NCBI GenBank assembly: GCA_025056745.1
Contig: JANWVQ010000115.1
Coordinates: 1-36,035 of the forward strand
Reading direction: 5' to 3'
DNA length: 36,035 bases
Source: Ignavibacterium sp.
Lineage (GTDB): Bacteria > Bacteroidota > Ignavibacteria > Ignavibacteriales > Ignavibacteriaceae
Part shown: one piece after another, positions 19,279 through 27,943 of the stretch
Position numbering within the stretch: the stretch's first letter is position 1
How the letters are laid out: every line of letters begins with the position of its first letter
Notes under the pieces: generated by a model
Told to the model about the DNA's origin: nothing
The model's input: the letters and a program-made list of their open reading frames with translations, nothing else
Database searches by the model: none
Translations under genes and position numbers: made by a program

Positions 19279-20156
19279 TGATAAAAGATTTTATTAAACT
19301 TATTCGAGTTAAACATTGGATAAAAAACTTTTTTGTTTTTATCCCATTAATATTCTCACTTCATCTTTTTCATTATGATTACTTTATTGCATCTTTGATA
19401 ACGTTTATACTTTTTTCTTTTGCGTCAAGTGCAATTTATGTTTTTAATGATATTGTTGATGTAGAAAATGACAAACAACATCCAGTAAAAAAAAATAGAC
19501 CTATTGCCGCTGGTAAAATAAAAATTAAGACTGCATATTTAATATTTGTATTGCTAATATCAGCTGTTTTAATTTTTTCATTTCAATTCAATTACAAAGT
19601 GTTCTTATCACTATTGGTGTTCATTCTGATAAATGTTGTTTATACAATAAAATTGAAGCAAGTTGTTTTATTGGATATTTTTTCAATCGCAGCCGGATTT
19701 TCAATAAGAGTATATTCTGGAGCAATTGCAATTGATGTTCAAATTTCAAGTTGGTTGATACTTTCAACAATATTTATTTCACTTTTCCTCGCTGTAATGA
19801 AAAGAAGGTCTGAATTAAAAAGATTTGAAAATGAATCTGAAAAGCGGACACGAAAAGTCTTGGAGAGTTATTCAATAGATTTCACAGATCAGATGGCTAC
19901 AGTCGCTGCTTCAGGACTAATTACTTGTTACGCTCTTTATACTGTAGCCGAGAGAACTGTAAACGTTTTTGGGACAGAGGATTTAATCTACACGACTCCT
20001 TTCGTTGTTTTTGGAATATTTAGGTTTATGTACCTTGAATACATCAACCAAAAAGGTGAAAACACCACAGAAATAATTTTAACAGATATTCCAACAATTA
20101 TGAATGTGATTTTATACTTAATTACTTGCATAGCTATCATTTATAAATTTGTTTAA
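19278..20156 (+). CDS. UbiA-family prenyltransferase, decaprenyl-phosphate phosphoribosyltransferase-like
   Basis: IRVKHWIKNFFVFIPLIFS, NDIVDVENDKQHPVKKNRPIAAG. Confidence 0.88.
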   Translation: MIKDFIKLIRVKHWIKNFFVFIPLIFSLHLFHYDYFIASLITFILFSFASSAIYVFNDIVDVENDKQHPVKKNRPIAAGKIKIKTAYLIFVLLISAVLIFSFQFNYKVFLSLLVFILINVVYTIKLKQVVLLDIFSIAAGFSIRVYSGAIAIDVQISSWLILSTIFISLFLAVMKRRSELKRFENESEKRTRKVLESYSIDFTDQMATVAASGLITCYALYTVAERTVNVFGTEDLIYTTPFVVFGIFRFMYLEYINQKGENTTEIILTDIPTIMNVILYLITCIAIIYKFV

Positions 20157-20602
20157 TGTTTAATCAAATAAAATTTCTAACATTAGTTTTTTTATTTACA
20201 TCTTGTCAGTCTGAGAAATTATCATTTATTGAGAAATATAAAATTGAAGTTTCTAATTTTGAATGTTGGCTAAATTTAATGCCAGGCGGAAAACCAACTT
20301 TTCACTATACCGGAAAGATTAAATATGATAATAAGAAATGTAATTCTGTCTCGTTGGTAAAAGTTGAAATATTCACAAACGAAAATTTAGTTAATTCCTC
20401 TACACCTCAAATCATTTCAGTAAATGAACCTAACAAATCTGAGTTTAATTATTCAATAATCGAATTCACATCTCCAACTAATGTCAGGGCAAACGATCAA
20501 ATTTTGAAAGCAGATTTTGTTGATGTAAAATTTTATTTATCAATTTGTGATAATAAAGTTGAATTGATTAAAAAAAGATATAATCTTCAAAGAGTTTACT
20601 AA
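20156..20602 (+). CDS. Hypothetical lipoprotein
   Basis: Lipobox-like FLFTSCQSEK; ORF abuts both neighbours. Confidence 0.6.
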   Translation: MFNQIKFLTLVFLFTSCQSEKLSFIEKYKIEVSNFECWLNLMPGGKPTFHYTGKIKYDNKKCNSVSLVKVEIFTNENLVNSSTPQIISVNEPNKSEFNYSIIEFTSPTNVRANDQILKADFVDVKFYLSICDNKVELIKKRYNLQRVY

Positions 20603-20603
20603 A

Positions 20604-21827
20604 ATGTTATTCGAAATTTTATCTTTAATCATACTTTTAATTATTAGTGGATATTTTTCCTCAACAGAGATGGCATATCTCAGTTCCAACAAATTAAAAT
20701 TAGAGCTTAAATCTAATAAGAAAGGTTTTATATCAAACACAATCAAATTTTTCTTACAACAACCTCAAAAATTTTTTTCAACTATTTTACTTGGGAATAA
20801 TCTTGTAAATATTGCTTTTGCTTCTGTATCAGCTGTTATTTTCAAATTGATGTTTGGGTTAAATGAAATAGAAATTTTAATTATAACAACAGCTCTTTTG
20901 CTTTTGATTGGAGAGATTATTCCTAAATATTTGGCAACAGAATTTGCTGATGGAATAGTTAGCTCATTTATGGTAGTATTGAAATTAGTTTATTTGATAC
21001 TGTCACCTTTCGTTTTGTTGCTAACCAGAATTACTGATAGGATATTAGATCTAAGAAAGTCTCAACAAGAAAATCTAAATTTATTATATGATAAAGAAGA
21101 TATAAAAAATTTACTTGAAGAATCTCATTCAGCAGGCAAAGTTTTCAAACAAGAAAAGAATATAATTTTAAGAGCTCTTGAGTTGAGTGAACAAAAAATT
21201 TATGAATGTATGAGACCAAGAACTGAAATAATTGGAATTAGTATTGACTCATCAATCATTGAATTAAAGAAATTATTTCTTGACTCAGGTTATTCTAAAA
21301 TTATTGTTTATGAAAAAGATTTAGATAATATAAAGGGATTTGTATTACTTAAAGATTTGTTTAAAAATCCAAATGAAATTTCAGAAATATTAAGAGAAAC
21401 AAGATTTTATCCCGAGACTAAAAGAACAATTGAAGTTCTTGATGATATGATCGACAATAAAATTTCAATAGGAGTAATAGTTGATGAATTTGGTGGAACT
21501 GCTGGAATTGTATCAACAGAAGATATTATTGAAGAGTTGTTTGGGGAAATAAAAGATGAATACGATGAAGAGGAAATTATTTGTAGAAAAATATCCAAAT
21601 CTCAATTTCTATTAAGTGGTAAAGTTGAAATTGATTATTTCAATGAAAGATTTAATCAAAATTTACCTGAAGGAGATTATAAAACTGTCGGTGGCTTGGT
21701 TGAATATCACTTAGGAAAAATTCCCAAAACAGGAGAGAGTGGAAAGATTAATGGATTTAATTTTATAGTAATTAAGGCAACTAACACAAAAATAGAACTG
21801 ATTAAATTGATCATAGATGAAAAATAA
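20604..21827 (+). CDS. CorC/HlyC family (DUF21-CBS-transporter-associated) membrane protein
   Basis: GYFSSTEMAYLSSNKLKLE, MRPRTEIIGISID, VDEFGGTAGIVSTEDIIEELFGEI. Confidence 0.93.
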   Translation: MLFEILSLIILLIISGYFSSTEMAYLSSNKLKLELKSNKKGFISNTIKFFLQQPQKFFSTILLGNNLVNIAFASVSAVIFKLMFGLNEIEILIITTALLLLIGEIIPKYLATEFADGIVSSFMVVLKLVYLILSPFVLLLTRITDRILDLRKSQQENLNLLYDKEDIKNLLEESHSAGKVFKQEKNIILRALELSEQKIYECMRPRTEIIGISIDSSIIELKKLFLDSGYSKIIVYEKDLDNIKGFVLLKDLFKNPNEISEILRETRFYPETKRTIEVLDDMIDNKISIGVIVDEFGGTAGIVSTEDIIEELFGEIKDEYDEEEIICRKISKSQFLLSGKVEIDYFNERFNQNLPEGDYKTVGGLVEYHLGKIPKTGESGKINGFNFIVIKATNTKIELIKLIIDEK

Positions 21828-22227
21828 TATAATACTTTATGATGGTGATTGTAATTTCTGCAACTTCTGGATAAAGTTCTTAATTAAATATGATAAAGAA
21901 GATAAATTTTTCTTAGCCTCTTTGAGTTCTGATTTAGGGAAAACATTATTAAAAAAAATTCAAATTGATTCTGAAAAAATTGATTCAATTATCTTGATTA
22001 ATAACAATAAAGTATTTGTTAAATCTGAAGCAGTATTAATGATATGTAAAAATTTGGGTGGTTGGCTTAGGTATTTATTTTTATTAAAAGTGGTGCCAAT
22101 AAGAATAAGAGATTTTATTTATGATTTAATTGCAAAGTATAGAAATAGAATTTTCATCTCACATTCTTGTAATAATGAGGTTCAGGAGAAAATTAAATCA
22201 AAAACATTGAATGCCATAGACTTATAA
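21817..22227 (+). CDS. DCC family thiol-disulfide oxidoreductase (DUF393)
   Basis: ILYDGDCNFCNFWIKFLIKYD; DFIYDLIAKYRNRIF. Confidence 0.92.
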   Translation: MKNNIILYDGDCNFCNFWIKFLIKYDKEDKFFLASLSSDLGKTLLKKIQIDSEKIDSIILINNNKVFVKSEAVLMICKNLGGWLRYLFLLKVVPIRIRDFIYDLIAKYRNRIFISHSCNNEVQEKIKSKTLNAIDL

Positions 22228-22232
22228 TATAA

Positions 22233-23855
22233 TCACGATAGAAACTTTAGATTTACTAACACTTTATAAGTTTTAACTCCCAAGGTAACAGCTAGTAAAA
22301 ATAAAAGAATTGATATTAAAGACAACAGGTAGTTTGCTGAATTAAAATTTGTTAAAGCCAACATAGCTAAAGAAGTTAAAGTTACAGCGAACATAAACAA
22401 CATCGGAATCATCACAAATTTGGTTTCTTTCTTTAAGTAAGCGATCCAAGCTGTTAATGATAATAATGCTAAAGCAGCTAGAAGTTGATTTGCACTACCA
22501 AAAACTGGCCAAATTGACATTGTATGCCCACTGAAAGTTAATAATGCACCGACAAAAACAGTTATTCCGGTAGCAACAAATCTATTTGTCAAAATTGAAT
22601 TTATATTTTTTGTCGTAAAAGTTTCAAAATACTCTTGCCACATAAAACGTGCTAATCTTGCTGCAGTATCCAAAGATGTGAGGGCGAAAGCTGAGACTGC
22701 CAATGCCGCAAAAGATTGTCCTGCTTCAATTGAAATATTTAACAATGGTATCGAATTTAGAAAGCGTGCAATTCCCAAAGAAAATGCTGCAACTGGGCCT
22801 TTATTAACAAGTATGTCAATAAACTCTTTATTAACGAGTGAAGCAACTGCAACGAGAGATAAAACAGCCAACAATCCTTCAATTAACATTCCGCCATATC
22901 CAACAATTTTAGCATCAGTCTCTTTATCAAGCTGCTTTGCAGTTGTTCCGCTACCTACTAATGAATGGAAACCACTAATAGCTCCACAAGCAACTGTTAC
23001 AAATAAGGCAGGAAATAAATACCCAACTTTATCAAGTGAGAAACTGCTGAATGCTGGTAAATTAACACTTGGTGAAGCAAAGAATATTCCAACAAATCCT
23101 CCAATCATCAATGCATAAAGGAAAAATGAGTTGAGATAATCTCTTGGTTGAAGTAGAATCCAAACAGGAGTAACTGAAGCAGCAAAAATGTAAAGGAATA
23201 AAATCAGCTGCCAACCAATTTTACTTAATTGTATTGGGAAATAATAGCCTGCAAGAACACATAAAGATAAAAGAATAACTCCAATGGTTGTACCAATTAT
23301 TAAATTTACTTTCAATCTATAAATAGAAATTCCAAATATAATTGCAAGCAATATGAATAATATTGAAGATGTAGCTGCGCTTGGAATATTTGTAAAAGTA
23401 TCTGAAACAATAATCGTGAAAACAGCAATTACTAATATTAAAGTTGACCAAGAAAAGATGAGAAATAATTTTTTACCAGATTCTCCAACGTATGATTGTA
23501 TTAAATATCCTATAGATTTACTTTGGTGTCGTACTGATGCAATAATTGTAGAGAAATCGTGAACACCACCGATAAAGATAGCACCGAATAAAACCCACAA
23601 ATAGACAGGTATCCACCCGAAACCAGCTGCTATTACAGGTCCGACAATAGGTCCGGCACCTGCTATTGATGCAAAGTGATGACCTAATAAAACTGGTGCT
23701 TTTGCAGGACAATAATCTATTCCATCATTCAAGCTATGGGAGGGTGTTTGATTTTTATTGTTAACTTCTAAAATTTTAGATACATATCCACCATAAAATT
23801 TATATGCAATTACAAAAACAATTAGAGAGATTAAAACTAATTCAATTCCATTCAT
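22233..23855 (-). CDS. cstA: Carbon starvation protein A / pyruvate or peptide transporter family
   Basis: GHHFASIAGAGPIVGPVIAAGFGWIPVYLWVLFGAIFIGGVHDF; GSANQLLAALALL. Confidence 0.94.
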   Translation of the reverse strand: MNGIELVLISLIVFVIAYKFYGGYVSKILEVNNKNQTPSHSLNDGIDYCPAKAPVLLGHHFASIAGAGPIVGPVIAAGFGWIPVYLWVLFGAIFIGGVHDFSTIIASVRHQSKSIGYLIQSYVGESGKKLFLIFSWSTLILVIAVFTIIVSDTFTNIPSAATSSILFILLAIIFGISIYRLKVNLIIGTTIGVILLSLCVLAGYYFPIQLSKIGWQLILFLYIFAASVTPVWILLQPRDYLNSFFLYALMIGGFVGIFFASPSVNLPAFSSFSLDKVGYLFPALFVTVACGAISGFHSLVGSGTTAKQLDKETDAKIVGYGGMLIEGLLAVLSLVAVASLVNKEFIDILVNKGPVAAFSLGIARFLNSIPLLNISIEAGQSFAALAVSAFALTSLDTAARLARFMWQEYFETFTTKNINSILTNRFVATGITVFVGALLTFSGHTMSIWPVFGSANQLLAALALLSLTAWIAYLKKETKFVMIPMLFMFAVTLTSLAMLALTNFNSANYLLSLISILLFLLAVTLGVKTYKVLVNLKFLS

Positions 23856-23917
23856 TTCAACCTCAATGTTTTGATTGAAAATAATTAATCTAAAATTATA
23901 AAAAGAAAAAAGCAGAG

Positions 23918-23954
23918 TTTTTGCAAAAAGAATTTATTTTTACGATTTTTGCAA
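23918..23954. repeat. Inverted repeat TTGCAAAAA-N16-TTTTTGCAA upstream of SRP RNA, including palindrome TTTTTGCAAAAA
   Basis: Arms at 23921-23929 and 23946-23954 are perfect reverse complements; 23918-23929 is a perfect 12-bp palindrome. Confidence 0.5.
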
Positions 23955-23962
23955 TGCTTTTA

Positions 23963-24048
23963 ATGCACCGGCTAACAGACCAATACCCAACTCCGCCAGG
24001 TTCGGAAGAAAGCAACGGTAAGTATCTGGTTTGTGTAGCCTGGTGCAT
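23963..24048 (+). ncRNA. ffs: Small bacterial signal recognition particle RNA (4.5S type)
   Basis: CCAGGTTCGGAAGAAAGCAACGG matches the conserved 4.5S apical domain (E. coli CCAGGUCAGGUCCGGAAGGAAGCAGCC); flanking TGCACCGGCT pairs with AGCCTGGTGCA. Ends approximate. Confidence 0.9.
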
Positions 24049-24052
24049 AAAA

Positions 24053-24529
24053 TTAAAATATACTTGATGGTAAAACTGCTTCAAGCTTTCCTTTTCCGAA
24101 ACCTAATTTTGATTCAAATTTAATCTTGGCAATAGATGCTGGACTAAAAATCAAATTAATATTTCCATTGCTAGTCAAATTTGAAATATGGTTTGATAAA
24201 TCTGGTTGATGACCAACTATTGCTATATTCTCATAATCATATATGCTCAAAGTTTCTAATAAAATTCCCGTACTGCATCCAGCTGCTAAATTATTTTCCT
24301 TCATAAGAAGAATTTTATTACCGTAAGATTTAGCAATTATCTCTGCAGTTTGATATGCTCTTAAATAAGGAGAAGTTAAAATTAAATTTAACTCTGGTTC
24401 TAATTTTTTTAACAAGTTACATCCAGCTAACATTAACTCTTTACCCTCAAGAGTAAGTTCACGATGTGAATCGCTTTTGTCCGGTGTAGCATATTCAGCT
24501 ATACTATGACGAATTAAAAATAGATTCAT
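24053..24529 (-). CDS. SixA-like histidine phosphatase family protein
   Basis: MNLFLIRHSIAEY RHG-type motif, TSPYLRAYQTAEII, AIVGHQPDLS. Confidence 0.9.
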   Translation of the reverse strand: MNLFLIRHSIAEYATPDKSDSHRELTLEGKELMLAGCNLLKKLEPELNLILTSPYLRAYQTAEIIAKSYGNKILLMKENNLAAGCSTGILLETLSIYDYENIAIVGHQPDLSNHISNLTSNGNINLIFSPASIAKIKFESKLGFGKGKLEAVLPSSIF

Positions 24530-24530
24530 T

Positions 24531-24824
24531 TTATTGGTAGTTTACGTTAATAACCAATACATTTTGAAAAGATTCCATAAGAAGTTTGCCTAATTTTCTG
24601 CCTGCAACGCTACTCATTTTTCTATCCATTTCATCTTTTGAATCAGCAGTTAATTCACAGAATAGGCTGAATTTTATATCAGAAAGTAAGTTGCTCTCTA
24701 CTTTCGCTAATTTTATCTCTGTGCCAGAGATTTCATTTAACAAAGGGATGAAATTTTCTTCAAAATATTTTTCAAAATTAGAGTCATTTTTTAGTATAAA
24801 TATTAAAGTTTTATACATTTTCAC
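24531..24824 (-). CDS. Small protein, EthD-like/dimeric alpha-beta barrel fold suspected
   Basis: 97 aa; pattern FCELTADSKDEMDRKMSS..GRKLGKLLMESFQN resembles EthD-like proteins; 4-nt overlap with upstream gene. Confidence 0.5.
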   Translation of the reverse strand: MKMYKTLIFILKNDSNFEKYFEENFIPLLNEISGTEIKLAKVESNLLSDIKFSLFCELTADSKDEMDRKMSSVAGRKLGKLLMESFQNVLVINVNYQ

Positions 24825-25981
24825 TCACAGTTTATTGCAAAAGAAGTTAAGATGTTCCTGAAATATTCTTGATTTTTTCTATAAATGTTTTTCGAGCCTT
24901 CAATTATAATGAGATATTTTATACCATTACATTGATGTTCAATAGCTTGAGTAAAATATTTAATATCCTCTTGAACTTCAGACTCACGAATTTGATAGTT
25001 CCTTAGCTGTTTTTGAATAGTAAAATTTGCATTCACATAATCTTCGGAATTTTCCATCTCGGGAATCTTGATTATTCCGATATTTACTCCGAGATTTTTA
25101 TTCACAAAAAAACTACCTTTTACTTTCTTTTTAAGAATTTTGTAGAATGATATATTGTCCAATGAAACCCATTCAGGAGGAATTGAAAAATCATATTCAG
25201 ATTTAGCTATTTCCACAGTGTCGCTTAACCTCTCTGAAAGTAAATCTAAATATGATTTTTTATTTAATATTTGGTTTGATGAAAATTCATTTGAAAAGTT
25301 ATTTATTTCGTTCTTAATTAAATTGTCCATATAGTTTTGCTGTGTGCTATAGATCTTTAACAATTCATCAAAAGTATATTTATAGTTTAAAGTTTGTTTT
25401 ACGAGCAATTTCGATTTAGGAATAGAGCATACAATAACTGAATCGTTAAACTCAGTTATATTACAGGTTACAGAGTCTTTTGGTGTTATAAAACTTATAT
25501 GTTCTCTAAAAACTAATCTTAGTTTATTACCAATTTTTTTATAGAATGAAACTCTTGTTAAATTAAATACATCAAGAGATTTATACTTTTCAGTTAATTG
25601 CAAGTATTCAGCATCACCAACGCTATGTTTTGTAAAAGTTAAATATCCGTTTAAAGAATTATCCCTAAGTAGGAGGTTTAATGAGTCATCTAAAACTAAG
25701 AATAAATTAAAAATTGGAAGTGGATGTTCTAACAACACAACGAAATGTTTACGTTTATTTATTTCAACTGTTTCAACAATGATTTTATTATAGTTTGAGG
25801 AATTTTCTTTTACATTTAAGAAAAGGGAAGAGATGTTGTTAATCGTTTGCTTTGAACTATCTAAGTATAAGATTATTGATTCTTTAAGTGAATCACTATT
25901 AATAACTTTAACTTTTACTTCCTCTTTACAGGAAATAAACAGAAGAATAATGAAAAATATTTTGACATAGATTATTTTCAT
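24821..25981 (-). CDS. Hypothetical lipoprotein
   Basis: Internal Met gives MKIIYVKIFFIILLFISCKEE, a lipoprotein signal; preferred over start at 26029. Confidence 0.65.
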   Translation of the reverse strand: MKIIYVKIFFIILLFISCKEEVKVKVINSDSLKESIILYLDSSKQTINNISSLFLNVKENSSNYNKIIVETVEINKRKHFVVLLEHPLPIFNLFLVLDDSLNLLLRDNSLNGYLTFTKHSVGDAEYLQLTEKYKSLDVFNLTRVSFYKKIGNKLRLVFREHISFITPKDSVTCNITEFNDSVIVCSIPKSKLLVKQTLNYKYTFDELLKIYSTQQNYMDNLIKNEINNFSNEFSSNQILNKKSYLDLLSERLSDTVEIAKSEYDFSIPPEWVSLDNISFYKILKKKVKGSFFVNKNLGVNIGIIKIPEMENSEDYVNANFTIQKQLRNYQIRESEVQEDIKYFTQAIEHQCNGIKYLIIIEGSKNIYRKNQEYFRNILTSFAINCE

Positions 25982-26061
25982 CTTGAAAGTAAAAATAAAA
26001 AAGAATTTTTGATTTTTATTATTTGACATTTATTTTGAGCTGGAAAATTTGGAGTGAGTTT

Positions 26062-27921
26062 TTGAGAAATTTATTAAAATTCATACTTCTTTTAATCCTA
26101 ATATCAACTAATATCTTTAGTCAAAATATTGAATTTCATAAAATTGCTCTAACCAAAATTCAGTTCAAAGTTAAGATTCAAGAAAGCAATGATTCTTTAA
26201 AGGCAAGTTTCATTTCAAAAGATAATTCTGATACTATTTCATTCATCATAAAACCAGGTATATATGAAGAAAAGATAATTTTTAAGAATAGTGGCAATTA
26301 TGATTTTTATCTAAATAATGTAAAAACTCCAAAATCAGTTCGAGTAATTCCAGCGATATTAAGCGTTGTGCCACCATTAATAGCCATATTGATTGCACTA
26401 ATATTCAGGCAAGTTTTATTCTCACTTCTAATTGGAATTTTTAGTGGAGCGTTATTCATTAATGACTACAATATAATTGTTGCATTTATGAGAATAGTAG
26501 ATGAATACATAATAAATTCATTAACTGACAAATCGCATATGCAAATAATAGTATTTACTTTGCTATTTGGTGGAATGGTTGGACTAATTTCAAAATCTGG
26601 TGGGACGAAAGGAATTGCAAATCTTCTTTTGCCGTTGGCAAAAAACAGACGCTCAGGGTTATTTGCAACTTGGTTATCTGGGCTTGTTATATTTTTTGAT
26701 GATTACGCTAATTCTTTGGTAGTTGGTAATTTGATGAGACCAATAACAGATAAATTAAAAATATCTCGCGAAAAACTTGCATTTATTGTTGACTCTACAT
26801 CAGCCCCAGTTGCAAGTATTTTCTTGATTAGCTCTTGGATTGGTTATGAGGTTGGGTTAATTCAAGATGCTCTTAATTCAATCAATTCTCAACTAAATGC
26901 TTATAGTGTTTTTCTTGAGTCAATATTATTCAGGTTTTATCCTATTACTATGCTAATTTTTATTCTTTTAACAATTTATCTAGGAAAAGATTTCGGACCT
27001 ATGTGGAAATCTGAAAAATTAGCTTTAATGGATGAGAGATTTACTAATCATAACTCTTCTTCTACAGATATTCTAAAATCCTCTGAATTGATGGGAAATG
27101 ACGATCGGGCAAAATGGTATAATGGTGTTGTACCTATACTGATTATGTTAATCACTGCTTTCATTGGATTGGTATTTACAGGTATGGATAATATAAATGA
27201 AAAAGGAATTACGAATTTCGGTTTCAAAGAAATTATTTATCACTCCGATTCATTTTTATCTTTATTATGGGCATCTGCATTTGCCTGTTTGGTTGCTGGA
27301 GTGATGTATATTTCTCAAAGAATTATGAAATTGAGTGAAGTGATGGATGCCTGGTTTCTTGGTTTAAGATCTATGTTTCTTGCAGTTTTAGTTTTAACAT
27401 TAGCTTGGTCAATTGGAACTGTTACTTATGATATTAAAACAGCCGATTATATTGTTAGTTTGGTCAGCGATTCAATTTCACCTTATTTTTTACCTGTTAT
27501 AGTTTTCTTAGTTTGCGCAATAACAAGTTTTTCCACAGGGACAAGTTGGGGAACAATGGCTATAATGATGCCCATTGTAATTAAGCTTTCAAGTAGCGTT
27601 TCGAATTTGTATAATTTATCACCTGCCGATAGTCATTTGATTTTAATTGGAGTTATCAGTTCTGTTCTTGCTGGATGTGTTTTTGGAGATCATTGCTCAC
27701 CAATTTCGGATACAACCATACTCTCATCGATGGCTTCATCTTGTGATCATATTGCACACGTTAGAACTCAATTACCTTATGCTATAGTTGTAGCATTAGT
27801 CTGTATGCTTTTAGGAGATATACCTACTTCTTTTGGCTTCCCGCCAATTTTGTCAATATTAATAATATCGATAGTTCTGTTTTTGATATTGAAATATTTT
27901 GGAAAAACAGTCGAAGAGTAA
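26062..27921 (+). CDS. NhaC-family Na+/H+ antiporter with N-terminal extracytoplasmic extension
   Basis: TTG 26062 preceded by GGAG (26051-26054) and followed by a signal peptide LRNLLKFILLLILISTNIFSQ; NhaC motifs FFDDYANSLVVGNLMRP, STSAPVASIFLIS, FSTGTSWGTMAIMMPI, GDHCSPISDTTILSS. Confidence 0.88.
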   Translation: MRNLLKFILLLILISTNIFSQNIEFHKIALTKIQFKVKIQESNDSLKASFISKDNSDTISFIIKPGIYEEKIIFKNSGNYDFYLNNVKTPKSVRVIPAILSVVPPLIAILIALIFRQVLFSLLIGIFSGALFINDYNIIVAFMRIVDEYIINSLTDKSHMQIIVFTLLFGGMVGLISKSGGTKGIANLLLPLAKNRRSGLFATWLSGLVIFFDDYANSLVVGNLMRPITDKLKISREKLAFIVDSTSAPVASIFLISSWIGYEVGLIQDALNSINSQLNAYSVFLESILFRFYPITMLIFILLTIYLGKDFGPMWKSEKLALMDERFTNHNSSSTDILKSSELMGNDDRAKWYNGVVPILIMLITAFIGLVFTGMDNINEKGITNFGFKEIIYHSDSFLSLLWASAFACLVAGVMYISQRIMKLSEVMDAWFLGLRSMFLAVLVLTLAWSIGTVTYDIKTADYIVSLVSDSISPYFLPVIVFLVCAITSFSTGTSWGTMAIMMPIVIKLSSSVSNLYNLSPADSHLILIGVISSVLAGCVFGDHCSPISDTTILSSMASSCDHIAHVRTQLPYAIVVALVCMLLGDIPTSFGFPPILSILIISIVLFLILKYFGKTVEE

Positions 27922-27943
27922 ATTTTATTTGATTCTTTGATAT

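Noticed and set aside
22678-23118. 146-aa plus-strand ORF inside cstA
   Set aside because: Antisense shadow ORF of a strongly conserved cstA coding region.
23896-24084. 62-aa minus-strand ORF
   Set aside because: Overlaps the SRP RNA antisense and the end of the SixA gene; no recognisable protein features.
25981-26062. Overlapping divergent starts at 26029 (-) and 26023 (+)
   Set aside because: Internal starts at 25981 (lipoprotein signal) and TTG 26062 (GGAG ribosome site plus signal peptide) fit better, so the overlap is probably an ORF-caller artefact.
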